Source: Desulfobacteraceae bacterium
GTDB lineage: Bacteria; Desulfobacterota; Desulfobulbia; Desulfobulbales; Desulfobulbaceae
DNA: 8,663 nucleotides
Assembly (NCBI GenBank): GCA_022837185.1
Contig: JALHJD010000117.1
Span: 1-8,663 of the forward strand
Reading direction: 5' to 3'
A program made the translations under genes and the position numbers. This document shows positions 1 through 7,153 of the stretch, piece after piece (the first letter of the stretch is position 1; each line of letters begins with the position of its first letter). Below the pieces are notes generated by a model that saw only the letters and a program-made list of their open reading frames with translations, searched no databases and was not told the DNA's origin.

Positions 1-87
1 AGCCGGAGGCTGCCGGTCCCGCAGAAGGTTGCCGCCAGGCTGCTGTTTCCGGTTATGTTCATTTACATGAAGGGTATCGGGGGGTAA
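1..87 (+). CDS. C-terminal fragment of an unidentified protein (cut by left edge)
   Basis: A reading frame is open from the first base and ends at a TAA at 85-87, giving 28 residues. The tail is basic and then hydrophobic, with VAARLLFPVMFIYMKGIGG as its last 19 residues, which looks like a genuine protein end rather than random sequence. It lies on the same strand as the AI-2E family gene that begins 86 bp downstream. The family cannot be named from so short a piece. A chance open frame of this length in GC-rich DNA is also possible, so confidence is modest. Confidence 0.4.
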   Translation, partial: SRRLPVPQKVAARLLFPVMFIYMKGIGG

Positions 88-156
88 ACTCCTGCTGAAC
101 CATATCAGGCGGTTGCCGTTTGCCTGGCACAGGATGTGGTGAACGGGTCGGGAATC

Positions 157-170
157 AGGAGGAGAGGGGA
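157..170 (+). promoter_or_regulatory. Ribosome binding site that sets the AI-2E gene start
   Basis: A purine-rich stretch beginning AGGAGG at 157-162 and continuing as GAGGGGA lies just before the ATG at 174. It favours this ATG over the in-frame alternative start at 120, which has no comparable site and would add an 18-residue extension of low-complexity character. Confidence 0.7.
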
Positions 171-173
171 CCA

Positions 174-1349
174 ATGGCGAATGACAAGGAGAAGGGGACA
201 CTCCCCGGCCGGCCGGTTGAACCGGCGGATGGTTCGCAGTATGTGCACCGGGGGCGGGATGACCATGCAAGACTGGAGCAGCGCTCCTTTCTTTTCATCC
301 TCGCCCTGGTGTCGCTGCTGTTCCTCTACCTGCTCAAACCGTTTTTCGGCTCAATTTTCTGGGCCTGCGTCATCGCCCTGCTGTTCTACCCGCTGCATTC
401 CCGCCTGAGCAGGCTCTGGGGAAGCCCCAGCCTGGCGGCCCTGACGACGCTTGCCGCCTGCCTGCTCATCGGCATTGTCCCGACGCTGTTCGTGGTCGGT
501 TCGTTTGTCCGGGAGGGCGCGGCCCTCTATCAGCGCCTGCAGAGCGGGGCACTCGACCCCGGAGACTTCATCGACCCGATCAAACAGTCTTTCCCGGTGG
601 TCCAGGACTTCCTGGACCGCTTCAACGTGGACATCGACAAGGTCAAGGCGGAGCTGTCCGGGGCGGCCATCACGGTCAGCCGCTACATCGCGCAGAATGC
701 CGCGCAGTTCGGCCAGAGCACCATGCAGTTCCTGATCAGCCTCGCCCTGATGCTCTACGTGGCGTTTTTCATGCTGCGCGACGGACCCGGCCTGGTCAGG
801 CTGCTGGTCCGCGCCCTGCCGCTGGGGGATGAGCGGGAGCAACTGCTTTTCGACAAACTCGCCGAAGTGACCCGCGCCACGGTCAAGGGCAATCTGGTGG
901 TCGCCATGGTCCAGGGAGCGCTGGGCGGCATCATCTTCTGGCTGCTGGGCATCCAGGGCGCCGTGCTCTGGGGGGTGATCATGACCCTGCTTTCGCTGAT
1001 CCCCGTCGTCGGGGCCGGCCTGATCTGGGGTCCGGTGGCCGTCTACCTGTTTGCCGTCGGCCAAGTGGTGCAGGGGGTGATTCTGGTTGTGTTCGGCGCG
1101 GGGGTCATCGGCCTGGCCGACAATATCCTTCGCCCCCTCCTCGTCGGGCGCGACACCAAGCTGCCCGATTACCTCGTTCTGCTCTCGACCCTCGGCGGCT
1201 TCGTGCTGTTCGGCATGAACGGCTTCGTGCTCGGCCCCTTGACCGCAGTGGTGTTTGTGGCGGTGTGGGAAATTTTCATCCGGGAGTTCAATGTCCAGCC
1301 GGCCCGGGGGCAGGATGACCCGGGGGAGGAGGAAAGTCCGCCGGAATAA
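174..1349 (+). CDS. AI-2E family (PerM/UPF0118) transporter
   Basis: This encodes a 391-residue inner-membrane protein of the AI-2E transporter family. Members are proposed exporters or permeases of small molecules, and some act as sodium/proton antiporters; the substrate here is unknown. A polar N-terminus (1-36) precedes hydrophobic segments near 38-56, 60-76 and 88-112. A soluble stretch follows (about 113-180), then segments near 183-201, 241-260, 264-305, 303-320 and 335-368. Family hallmarks are the DNILRPLLVG stretch (316-325) followed by LPDYLVLLSTLGG (330-342) and GFVLGPL (350-356). The tail is acidic and disordered (378-391). The start at 174 is chosen for its strong upstream ribosome site. 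It converges with napB and shows no functional tie to nitrate reduction. The family call is firm; the substrate is not predictable. Confidence 0.93.
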   Translation: MANDKEKGTLPGRPVEPADGSQYVHRGRDDHARLEQRSFLFILALVSLLFLYLLKPFFGSIFWACVIALLFYPLHSRLSRLWGSPSLAALTTLAACLLIGIVPTLFVVGSFVREGAALYQRLQSGALDPGDFIDPIKQSFPVVQDFLDRFNVDIDKVKAELSGAAITVSRYIAQNAAQFGQSTMQFLISLALMLYVAFFMLRDGPGLVRLLVRALPLGDEREQLLFDKLAEVTRATVKGNLVVAMVQGALGGIIFWLLGIQGAVLWGVIMTLLSLIPVVGAGLIWGPVAVYLFAVGQVVQGVILVVFGAGVIGLADNILRPLLVGRDTKLPDYLVLLSTLGGFVLFGMNGFVLGPLTAVVFVAVWEIFIREFNVQPARGQDDPGEEESPPE

Positions 1350-1360
1350 CAGCCCTCGGG

Positions 1361-1437
1361 CCGGTGGCAGCTCCGTTCAGCTTCTCCGGCCGGCAACGCC
1401 CTGCGCCCTGGAATGCGGGCAGGGAGAGGTTTTATTT
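1361..1437 (+). terminator. Possible terminator region between convergent genes
   Basis: The short gap between the AI-2E gene and napB holds two inverted repeats. One pairs GGCCGG near 1361 with CCGGCC near 1387, with an inner AGCT/AGCT pairing. The other pairs CCCTGC (1399-1404) with GCAGGG (1419-1424) and is followed on the plus strand by TTTTATTT (1430-1437), which reaches into the napB 3' end. The stems are interrupted and the T-run is offset by five bases, so this is a weak rho-independent candidate for the plus-strand gene. No T-run follows on the minus strand for napB. Confidence 0.35.
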
Positions 1438-1854
1438 GCCCTGAAAGGTGTTCTCGATCAGCGGCTTGGCATCGACCTGTCCCACATGGCACTGGGTGCA
1501 GAAATACCACTGGGCCGCGACCGTTTCCCCGGCTTTCCCGTCCCGGTCCAGGTAATGGCTTTCGTGGGGCGGAGCAGCCTGGGCGTCATCACCGGTTCGA
1601 TGACAATCGAGGCAGTCGTTGCGCGAGGTCGTTGTCTCGTATTCATGAATCGCATGGGGGATCAGGGGCGGCTGATGGACAAAGGTCCTGGGAATGGCCG
1701 ATTGTTCGTCCTTCCAGTCCAGCCCCGCAGCCGGCGCTGTCCCGGAGGGCAGTTCCGCTTTTCCCTTGGCGGCTGTATCCGTTGAAGCCCAAGCGGCGGC
1801 GGCAAAGCTGGCGGCACAGAGCAGCAGAAAGAGAGCCCATACTATTTTCTTCAT
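1432..1854 (-). CDS. napB: NapB, dihaem cytochrome c subunit of periplasmic nitrate reductase
   Basis: This is the small electron-transfer subunit that passes electrons to NapA in the periplasm. The 140-residue precursor has a Sec signal peptide (basic KK at 2-3, hydrophobic core 4-20, likely cleavage around 23-24). It has two CxxCH haem c sites: CLDCH (81-85) and CTQCH (119-123). By comparison with the family, His67 in the PPLIPH motif and His100 in SHYLDR are the probable distal haem ligands. The C-terminal pattern CHVGQxDAKPLIxNxF is typical of NapB. It is the last gene of the operon, 12 bp after napH, and its ribosome site AAGGAGGG overlaps the napH stop, suggesting coupled translation. 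Length and motifs are normal for the family. Confidence 0.97.
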   Translation of the reverse strand: MKKIVWALFLLLCAASFAAAAWASTDTAAKGKAELPSGTAPAAGLDWKDEQSAIPRTFVHQPPLIPHAIHEYETTTSRNDCLDCHRTGDDAQAAPPHESHYLDRDGKAGETVAAQWYFCTQCHVGQVDAKPLIENTFQGK

Positions 1855-1860
1855 ACCGTT

Positions 1861-1868
1861 CCCTCCTT
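1861..1868 (-). promoter_or_regulatory. napB ribosome binding site overlapping napH stop
   Basis: On the minus strand AAGGAGGG lies six bases before the napB ATG (1854). Its first two bases belong to the napH TAA stop (1869-1867). This placement suits re-initiation by ribosomes finishing napH. Confidence 0.7.
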
Positions 1869-2709
1869 AGAATCGTTGCGAAAATTGAAAGACATTCTCG
1901 GGGCAGATGTCGATGCATCGCCCGCAGTTTGTGCAGTTGCCGGATAATATGACCGGGGAGCCGCTGGCCTCTCCCTTGAGGGCCGGGCGGATGACCTGCG
2001 GTTCGGGACAGACGCTGTAGCAGTCCATGCAGTCCGTGCACTGCTCGCGGCGGGCGGCCCTGACCCGCAGGAGAGACAGGAACCCCGGCAGGCTGTAGAG
2101 GGCGCCGACCGGGCACAGGTGTCCGCACCAGCCGCGGCGGACGACCAGCAGGTCAAAGAGGAAGATGGCCGCCACCACTGCCCAGCCCAGGCCGATGCCG
2201 AACAGCAGGCCGCGCTGCAGGATGGTCACCGGGTTGACCCATTCCCAGACAACGGCGCCGGTCAGGGGTGCCAGCAGCAGAATGAAGCCGAGCAGCCAGT
2301 AGCGGACCGTATTGTTGAAGCCGATGCTTTTTTTCAGATCCAGACGCCGGCCCAGCCAGGCGGCGGCGTCGGTCACCAGGTTGACCGGACAGGCCCAGCT
2401 GCAGTAGGCCCGCCCGCCGACGAGCAGGTAGAAGACCGCGACAATCAGAGCGCCGATCAGGGCGGTGGCGCCGAGGGTATGGCCGGCCAGCAGGGACTGC
2501 AGGGCGGTCAGCGGATCGGTGAGGGGCAGAACATCAAGGGTCATGCTGGCGGAGAAGCTGCCCCTGACGATCCAGACGCCGGCCAACGGCCCGAGCAGGA
2601 ACAGCAGGAGAATGGTCAGCTGCGATATGCGCCGGAGCGCCAGCCACTTGGCGGCCCGCACCATGCCTTTCTTCCGGATTGCCTCCCTGCCGGGTATGCG
2701 GGCCGTCAT
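1867..2709 (-). CDS. napH: NapH, membrane iron-sulfur quinol dehydrogenase subunit
   Basis: NapH is a polytopic inner-membrane protein that, with NapG, forms a (mena/ubi)quinol-oxidising branch feeding periplasmic nitrate reductase. The 280-residue product has four membrane segments (about 29-49, 80-98, 137-157, 170-190). It carries two CX3CP motifs at membrane edges (Cys103/Cys107 and Cys195/Cys199), a NapH/NosR-type hallmark. The C-terminus has two [4Fe-4S] motifs: Cys224/227/230/234 and Cys259/262/265/269. The ATG at 2709 is chosen because it overlaps the napG stop as ATGA and follows GGAGGAACTGCC, a good ribosome site. The longer frame back to 2883 lies inside napG and is rejected. Its role as quinol oxidase matters more here because no napC is visible. 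Confidence 0.95.
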   Translation of the reverse strand: MTARIPGREAIRKKGMVRAAKWLALRRISQLTILLLFLLGPLAGVWIVRGSFSASMTLDVLPLTDPLTALQSLLAGHTLGATALIGALIVAVFYLLVGGRAYCSWACPVNLVTDAAAWLGRRLDLKKSIGFNNTVRYWLLGFILLLAPLTGAVVWEWVNPVTILQRGLLFGIGLGWAVVAAIFLFDLLVVRRGWCGHLCPVGALYSLPGFLSLLRVRAARREQCTDCMDCYSVCPEPQVIRPALKGEASGSPVILSGNCTNCGRCIDICPENVFQFSQRF

Positions 2710-3479
2710 GGCAGTTCCTCCGGCCGCCGGACAGGAAGTTTCAACTGTTCGGGGATCAGGGAGCCGCCGGCCTTTTCCTGTTCCTCCCAGCCGAGACGGT
2801 AGTGCTTGCCCAGTTCGCCCCGGGCCTGGCTGAGGGGCAGCACCTTGATGGCGGCGTTGTCCAGCACGCAGGCGTGTTCGCACATGCCGCAGCCGGTGCA
2901 GTGGTCGGAATGGACCGTGGGGATGAACAGGGTGTGGACGCCGCTGCGCCGGTTGACCTGGACCTCGAGGGTGATGGCCTGGTCAATGAGCGGGCAGGCA
3001 CGGTAGCAGACATCGCAGCGCAGTCCGAGATGGTTGAGGCAGTTTTCGTGATCCAGGAGGACAGCCAGTCCCATCCTTGACTCGTAAACCGTCGCCAGGC
3101 TCCTGTTCAGGGCGCCGGACGGGCAGGCTTTCAGGCAGGGGATGTCCTCGCACATCCGGCAGGGGTTTTCCCGGGCAACGAAATAGGGGGTGCCGGTGGG
3201 GATTTCCCCCCCCGGTGCGGCCAGGTGCAGGACATCATAGGGGCAGCCGCGGACGCACTGGCCGCAGCGCAGACAGGCGCCGAGGAACTGCTTCTCGGGC
3301 AGAGCCCCCGGCGGCCGGCAGGCGTAAGCCGGCAGGGCCCTGGCGGATCGCTGGTAGAGCCCGAGGCTTGCCGCCAGCACCAGGGCGCCGGCGGCGGCGC
3401 TCAGGGTTTCGGCGAGAAACCGCCGCCGGGCCGGTTCCTTTGGTTGGCCGCCGCCGCTGGTATTGTGTTGTCCGTTCAC
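2706..3479 (-). CDS. napG: NapG, periplasmic ferredoxin-type protein with four [4Fe-4S] motifs
   Basis: NapG takes electrons from membrane NapH and passes them toward NapB/NapA. The 257-residue precursor has a Tat signal (RRRFL at 18-22, then a hydrophobic stretch 27-41), so it is exported folded. Four cysteine clusters are seen: Cys69/72/75/79; Cys107/110/115/119; Cys147/155/158/162 (first gap of seven residues); and Cys194/197/200/204. The start is GTG at 3479. An in-frame TAA lies four codons upstream, so no longer form is possible, and no other start precedes the Tat motif. Its ribosome site is weak (GGGA four bases before the GTG). It follows napA by 43 bp and overlaps napH by four bases (ATGA). 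Family assignment is firm. Confidence 0.95.
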   Translation of the reverse strand: MNGQHNTSGGGQPKEPARRRFLAETLSAAAGALVLAASLGLYQRSARALPAYACRPPGALPEKQFLGACLRCGQCVRGCPYDVLHLAAPGGEIPTGTPYFVARENPCRMCEDIPCLKACPSGALNRSLATVYESRMGLAVLLDHENCLNHLGLRCDVCYRACPLIDQAITLEVQVNRRSGVHTLFIPTVHSDHCTGCGMCEHACVLDNAAIKVLPLSQARGELGKHYRLGWEEQEKAGGSLIPEQLKLPVRRPEELP

Positions 3480-3522
3480 TGTATCCCGTTATTTTACGTT
3501 CCGGTTTCGGCCTGCCCGGTGT

Positions 3523-6018
3523 TCATGCCTTGCTGACCCTGACCGCGCATTTTTTGAAGTCCGTTTCCTTGGAGATCGGGCAGGTGGCGTCAAGGGTCAG
3601 CTTGTTGACCAGACGGCCCGCGTCAAAGAAGGGGATGAACACCATGCCCTCCGGCATTTTGTTGCGGCCCATGGTTTCCACCGGGCAGGTTATCTCGCCG
3701 CGGCGGGAGGCGATTCTGGCCATCTGGCCGCGCTGCAGGCCCCGCTTTTTCGCGTCATCGGGATGCATGAAGACCACTGCATCGGGCACGGCCCGGTACA
3801 ACTCCGGCACCCTCGTGGTCATGGAGCCGGAGTGCCAGTGCTCCAGTATCCGGCCGGTGCACAGCCACAGGTCGTATTCCCGGTCCGGCGATTCGGCCGG
3901 CGGCTCGTAGGGCAGCGCGAAAATGACGGCCCGGCCGTCCGGTTTACCGTAGAAGCGGATCCCTTCCCCCTGCTTGACGTAGGGGTCGTATCCTTCCCGG
4001 AACCGCCACAGGGTTTCCTTGCCGTCCACGATGGGCCAGCGCAGGCCGCGGGACTGGTGGTACATGTCAAAGGGGGCAAGGTCATGGGCCTTGCCGCGGC
4101 CGAACGAGGCATATTCCTCGTAGATGCCTTTCTGCAGGTAGAAGCCGAAATGGGTCGATTCATCGTTGTCGTAGCCCTTCTGCAGGTCGGTCAGCGGGAA
4201 TTTGTTGATCCGGCCGTTGGCAAAGAGCACGTCAAAGAGGGTCTTGCCCCTGTAGGCGGGGTTGCTGTCGAGCAGTTCCGCCGACCAGACCTCGTCCGTC
4301 TTGAAGTATTTGGAGAATTCCACCAGCTGCCAGAGATCGCTCCGCGACTCCCCCGGGGCCTTGATCTGCTGGCGGAAGAACTGGGTACGGCGCTCGGCGT
4401 TGCCGTAGGCGCCTTCCTTTTCCACCCACATCGCCGTCGGCAGGATGAGGTCGGCGGCCATGGCGGTGACCGTCGGATAAGGGTCGGAGACGATGATGAA
4501 GTTTTTCGGATTCCGGTAGCCGGGATACATTTCCCCGTTGACATTGGGTCCGGCCTGCATGTTGTTGTTGCACATGACCCAGTAGACGTTGAGCTTGCCG
4601 TCCTTCAGCATCCGGTTCTGCAGCACGGCATGGTAGCCCGGCTTGTCCGGGATGGTCCCTTCGGGCACCTGCCAGATTTTTTCCGTCCTGTCCCGGTGCT
4701 CCTTGTTGTTGACCACCATGTCGGCCGGCAGCCGGTGGGCGAAGGTGCCCACCTCGCGGGCCGTGCCGCAGGCCGACGGCTGGCCGGTCAGGGAGAAGGG
4801 TCCGTTGCCCGGCTCCGAGATCTTGCCGGTCAGCAGGTGGACGTTGTACACCAGGTTGTTGACCCAGGTGCCGCGGGTGTGCTGGTTGAACCCCATGGTC
4901 CAGTAGGAGACCACCTTGGTTTTCGGGTCCGCGTAGATTTCGGCCAGGGCTTCCAGGTCCTTTTTGGGGACGCCGGACATTTCATGGGCCTTGTCCAGGG
5001 TGTATTCGGAAACGAACCGGGCGTACTCCTCAAAGGCGGCTTCGCGGGAACCGCCCTGGTCGTCGGGCGTCTTGGCGTTCTTGGCCTGGACTTCCAGCGG
5101 ATTGTCGGGGCGCAGGCCGTAGCCGATGTCGGTGTTGCCGATGCGGAAGTTGACGTGCTGCCTGACGAACTCCTCGTTGACCTTGCCCGCCTGGATGATG
5201 TGATTGGCAATGTAGTTGAGGAGGACCAGGTCGGTGTGGGGCTTGAAGATCATGCCCAGGTCGGCGAGTTCGAAACAGCGGTTGGTGAAGGTGGAGAGCA
5301 CGGCCACCTTGACATGGTTTGCCGTCAGGCGGCGGTTGGTCAGGCGCGACCAGAGGATGGGGTGGGCTTCGGCCATGTTGGCGCCCCACAGGACAAAGGC
5401 GTCGGCATGCTCGAGGTCGTCGTAGCAGCCCATGGGCTCGTCGATGCCGAAGGTCCGCATGAAGGCCGCCACGGCGGAGGCCATGCAGTGCCGGGCGTTG
5501 GGATCGATATTGTTGGAGCGGAATCCGGCCTTGTACAGTTTGGCGGCCGCATACCCTTCCCACACGGTCCACTGGCCGGAGCCGAACATGCCGACGGTGG
5601 TGGGGCCGCCGGTGCGGATGGCCTCCTTGTATTTCTCCGCCATGACCGTGAAGGCTTCGTCCCAGGAGACCGGGGCGAATTCCCCGTTCTTGTCATACTT
5701 GCCGTCTTTTTTGCGCAGCAGGGGGGTGGTGACCCGGTCCTTGCCGTACATGATCTTGGCCAGGAAGTATCCCTTGATGCAGTTCAGGCCCCTGTTCACC
5801 GGAGCATCCGGGTCGCCCTGGGTGGCGACCACCCGGCCGTCCCTGGTGCCGACCAGGACGCTGCAGCCGACGCCGCAGAAGCGGCAGGGGGCCTTGTCCC
5901 AGCGGATTGAGTCCTGTCCCTTTGCGTATGCCTGGGCGGCCGGAAGGTGGGCGCCGACGACCGCGGCGGCGGCTGCGGCGGCATTGGCCTTGATAAACTC
6001 GCGCCTGTTCAGTTTCAT
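3523..6018 (-). CDS. napA: NapA, catalytic subunit of periplasmic nitrate reductase
   Basis: NapA reduces nitrate to nitrite in the periplasm using a molybdenum bis-MGD cofactor and one [4Fe-4S] cluster. The 831-residue precursor matches the length of E. coli NapA (828). It starts with a Tat signal (NRREFIK at 4-10, a run of seven Ala at 13-19, likely cleavage near AQA at 28-30). The cluster ligands are Cys45, Cys48, Cys52 and Cys80, with conserved Lys82 next to them for electron transfer to the pterin. Cys178 in [10 protein letters not shown] is the predicted Mo ligand, which separates it from serine-ligated relatives. Further conserved stretches include [25 protein letters not shown] and ETDFKKCAV at the C-terminus. 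The start has a strong ribosome site (AGGAGG, seven bases upstream) and lies 31 bp after napD. No damage or missing residue is seen. Confidence 0.98.
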   Translation of the reverse strand: MKLNRREFIKANAAAAAAAVVGAHLPAAQAYAKGQDSIRWDKAPCRFCGVGCSVLVGTRDGRVVATQGDPDAPVNRGLNCIKGYFLAKIMYGKDRVTTPLLRKKDGKYDKNGEFAPVSWDEAFTVMAEKYKEAIRTGGPTTVGMFGSGQWTVWEGYAAAKLYKAGFRSNNIDPNARHCMASAVAAFMRTFGIDEPMGCYDDLEHADAFVLWGANMAEAHPILWSRLTNRRLTANHVKVAVLSTFTNRCFELADLGMIFKPHTDLVLLNYIANHIIQAGKVNEEFVRQHVNFRIGNTDIGYGLRPDNPLEVQAKNAKTPDDQGGSREAAFEEYARFVSEYTLDKAHEMSGVPKKDLEALAEIYADPKTKVVSYWTMGFNQHTRGTWVNNLVYNVHLLTGKISEPGNGPFSLTGQPSACGTAREVGTFAHRLPADMVVNNKEHRDRTEKIWQVPEGTIPDKPGYHAVLQNRMLKDGKLNVYWVMCNNNMQAGPNVNGEMYPGYRNPKNFIIVSDPYPTVTAMAADLILPTAMWVEKEGAYGNAERRTQFFRQQIKAPGESRSDLWQLVEFSKYFKTDEVWSAELLDSNPAYRGKTLFDVLFANGRINKFPLTDLQKGYDNDESTHFGFYLQKGIYEEYASFGRGKAHDLAPFDMYHQSRGLRWPIVDGKETLWRFREGYDPYVKQGEGIRFYGKPDGRAVIFALPYEPPAESPDREYDLWLCTGRILEHWHSGSMTTRVPELYRAVPDAVVFMHPDDAKKRGLQRGQMARIASRRGEITCPVETMGRNKMPEGMVFIPFFDAGRLVNKLTLDATCPISKETDFKKCAVRVSKA

Positions 6019-6049
6019 TGCTTCCCTCCTTTCCTCGGTTGGGTATCGA

Positions 6050-6280
6050 TCACTCGTCGCAGTAGTTGTAGACCATGGCGGCGCTCAGCACGCCGGGCAG
6101 ATTCTGGACGTTCATCAGGGTTTCGGGCGGTTCGTTTTCCGGCGTATCTTCCACGGTGATGACGATCCGGCCGTCATCGGTGACCGTGTGCACATCAACG
6201 CCGGGCATCCGCTGCAATGTATCGGCCAGGCCGGCTGAATCGCCGGGCCGGGCGTGGACAACGATGCCGGATATGTTCAT
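6050..6280 (-). CDS. napD: NapD, Tat-signal-binding chaperone for NapA
   Basis: NapD is a small cytoplasmic chaperone of ferredoxin-like fold. It binds the NapA twin-arginine signal peptide and delays export until the cofactors are loaded. The product has 76 residues: [13 protein letters not shown] opens the first beta strand, RIVITVED (38-45) forms a central strand, and [12 protein letters not shown] (62-73) matches the conserved GVL..xxVY ending of the family. The ATG overlaps the napF stop as ATGA (6277-6280) and follows GAGGTGAG, so it is probably translationally coupled. Short length is normal for NapD. Assignment rests on both sequence pattern and position directly before napA. Confidence 0.93.
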   Translation of the reverse strand: MNISGIVVHARPGDSAGLADTLQRMPGVDVHTVTDDGRIVITVEDTPENEPPETLMNVQNLPGVLSAAMVYNYCDE

Positions 6281-6816
6281 CCGCTCACCTCAGTTGGTTG
6301 CGTCCCCGGCCGCATGACGATGGCCCCGGCCGGGCAGGGTGCGAAACAGGCGCCGCAGCCGGTGCATCTGCCGGACAGGATTACCGGGGCGGGGACCGCG
6401 GTTGTTGTGTTGGCAAAAATGATCGCGCCTCCACTGCAGTGCTCGGCGCAGGTCCTGCAGAGGACATTGTTGCGGGCCAGGCAGCCGGGCGAAACGAAGG
6501 CCTTCACAGCCCACGGTGCGGCTGCCGGTTCGGGCGAGAGCGCCCCTGTGTGGCAGCTTTGGGCGCAGGCGCCGCAGAAGGTGCACGAGCCGGCGGCAAA
6601 GTCGACCCGGGGGCGCCCCTTGTCGTCTCCGGCCAGGATTTTTTCCGGACAGGCAATGATGCACAGGCCGCAGCCGTCGCAGAGCGAAGCGAAGTCCGCG
6701 CTTTTCGCCGACCAGGGGGGTCGCATGGGCTGCAGCGGCCTCGGCCGGGAACGGCCGGGGCCGCTGTCCAGCAGGAAGGCCAGACATTTGTTGGCCAGGT
6801 ACGAAGTGAGGTTCAT
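6277..6816 (-). CDS. napF: NapF, cytoplasmic iron-sulfur protein of the nap system
   Basis: NapF is a cytoplasmic ferredoxin-type protein that interacts with NapA and is thought to help its iron-sulfur or redox maturation before export. The 179-residue product has no export signal. It has the conserved RPPW motif (32-35) and four cysteine groups: Cys46/49/52/56; Cys78/81/84/88; Cys112/120/123/127; and Cys151/154/157/161. The third has an unusual CX7CX2CX3C spacing, which E. coli NapF shares as recalled. The start is taken as ATG at 6816, nine bases after AGGA. A GTG at 6846 would add ten residues but has no ribosome site and sits in the loop of a leader hairpin. It is the first gene of the operon, about 65 nt after the predicted transcription start. 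Confidence 0.92.
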   Translation of the reverse strand: MNLTSYLANKCLAFLLDSGPGRSRPRPLQPMRPPWSAKSADFASLCDGCGLCIIACPEKILAGDDKGRPRVDFAAGSCTFCGACAQSCHTGALSPEPAAAPWAVKAFVSPGCLARNNVLCRTCAEHCSGGAIIFANTTTAVPAPVILSGRCTGCGACFAPCPAGAIVMRPGTQPTEVSG

Positions 6817-6835
6817 CGGGGTGCGTCCTGTGAAG

Positions 6836-6855
6836 GGCCGGGTCACTTGCCGGCC
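6836..6855 (-). promoter_or_regulatory. Hairpin in the nap mRNA leader
   Basis: GGCCGG (6836-6841) pairs with CCGGCC (6850-6855) around an eight-base loop. In the minus-strand transcript it falls between the predicted start site and the napF ribosome site (AGGA at 6829-6826). It could stabilise the 5' end; there is no T-run, so it is not a terminator. Function is inferred only from position. Confidence 0.4.
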
Positions 6856-6880
6856 GTTCGGTGAATCGGTTTGATCAGCT

Positions 6881-6902
6881 TTGTTCTATTGTATAGCAAC
6901 AA
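6881..6902. promoter_or_regulatory. Imperfect dyad over the nap -10 region
   Basis: TTGTTCTAT (6881-6889) is repeated inverted as ATAGCAACAA (6893-6902), with one unpaired C at 6897 and a three-base spacer. It covers the predicted -10 box and start site, a typical place for a repressor operator. It does not match FNR, NarL/NarP, Fur or LexA consensus sites that I know. It may be fortuitous. Confidence 0.35.
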
Positions 6903-6917
6903 CAGTGCCAGGGTCAA
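6888..6917 (-). promoter_or_regulatory. Predicted sigma70-type promoter of the nap operon
   Basis: On the minus strand TTGACC (6917-6912) is followed after 18 bases by TACAAT (6893-6888); the overlapping TATACA gives a 16-base spacing. Transcription would start near 6881, leaving a leader of about 65 nt before napF. This is the only good promoter match seen just upstream of napF. The quality of both boxes suggests substantial basal activity. Confidence 0.6.
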
Positions 6918-6982
6918 ATGCGGTACCGGTCAGCACCCCGTCAGCAAGGAAACGGTTCGATATCACTTCATATTTTGCGGGG

Positions 6983-7014
6983 AAAAAAGTGTCGGCGGAA
7001 AGGGGGCGCCGACA
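6983..7014 (-). terminator. Rho-independent terminator downstream of the ABC exporter operon
   Basis: In the minus-strand transcript TGTCGGCG (7014-7007) pairs with CGCCGACA (6997-6990) around a nine-base loop. The stem is followed by one C and TTTTTT (6988-6983). An eight-pair GC-rich stem plus a six-T tract is a strong terminator pattern. It lies about 230 nt past the YhhJ-like stop and about 65 bp before the nap -35 box, so it would isolate nap from upstream transcription. Confidence 0.75.
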
Positions 7015-7064
7015 AGGGATTGTCCCGGGGTTTTCAACCGTCAGGAAATGTTACGGATGGGTAA

Positions 7065-7070
7065 TATAAT
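7065..7070 (+). promoter_or_regulatory. Perfect TATAAT hexamer, possible plus-strand -10 box
   Basis: TATAAT occurs on the plus strand in a locally AT-rich patch. No good -35 box is seen 16-18 bases upstream, and no gene follows on this strand before the AT-poor exporter genes. A start site would fall near 7077, just before the palindrome at 7082-7099. Weak as a promoter on its own. Confidence 0.25.
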
Positions 7071-7081
7071 TGCCGGGGGTT

Positions 7082-7099
7082 TGTTACCGTACGGTATCA
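7082..7099. repeat. Perfect 12-bp palindrome TACCGTACGGTA, nearly 18 bp
   Basis: TACCGTACGGTA (7085-7096) is its own reverse complement. The symmetry extends to TG...CA at 7082-7083 and 7098-7099 with a single T/T mismatch between. This looks like a dimeric regulator site, but I recognise no known consensus. Confidence 0.5.
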
Positions 7100-7123
7100 T
7101 GAGGGTGTCCCGCCAGCGTCATC

Positions 7124-7153
7124 CTGCATGCTGTCCGCGCCGGACGCATGCAG
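7124..7153. repeat. Strong bulged hairpin in the intergenic region
   Basis: CTGCATGC (7124-7131) pairs with GCATGCAG (7146-7153), and GTCCG (7133-7137) pairs with CGGAC (7141-7145). This gives 13 pairs with a single bulged T at 7132 and a three-base loop. No T-run follows on either strand, so it is not a standard terminator. It resembles a REP-type palindromic unit or a structured 3' UTR element of the exporter mRNA. Confidence 0.55.

Noticed and set aside
351..1064. Minus-strand open frame of 237 codons opposite the AI-2E gene
   Set aside because: Composition is Gln/Asp/His/Arg-rich with no membrane or domain pattern; it mirrors the codon bias of the real plus-strand gene.
2119..2802. Plus-strand open frame opposite napH
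   Set aside because: Low-complexity Gln/Gly/Asp-rich translation with no family resemblance; antisense of clear NapH.
1867..2883. Longer NapH frame starting at 2883
   Set aside because: The extra 58 residues lie inside napG in another frame and do not resemble NapH; ATG 2709 has a ribosome site and an ATGA overlap with napG.
3463..5910. Plus-strand open frame of 815 codons opposite napA
   Set aside because: It is the antisense shadow of napA in GC-rich DNA. It is rich in Gly/Val/His/Asp repeats, has no recognisable domain, and the minus strand is an unambiguous NapA.
6867..6880. FNR-like site near the nap start
   Set aside because: Only the ATCAA half matches on the minus strand; the other half-site is unlike TTGAT, and it would lie downstream of the predicted start site, not at an activating position.
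7016..7034. GGGA-TTG-TCCC hairpin followed by GGGGTTTT on the plus strand
   Set aside because: A four-pair stem with a GGGG gap before four T is too weak to call a terminator.
7057..7063. NarL-type heptamer TACCCAT on the minus strand
   Set aside because: A single heptamer is expected by chance in a region of this size; no paired heptamer is present, and it lies about 140 bp upstream of the -35, beyond the terminator.
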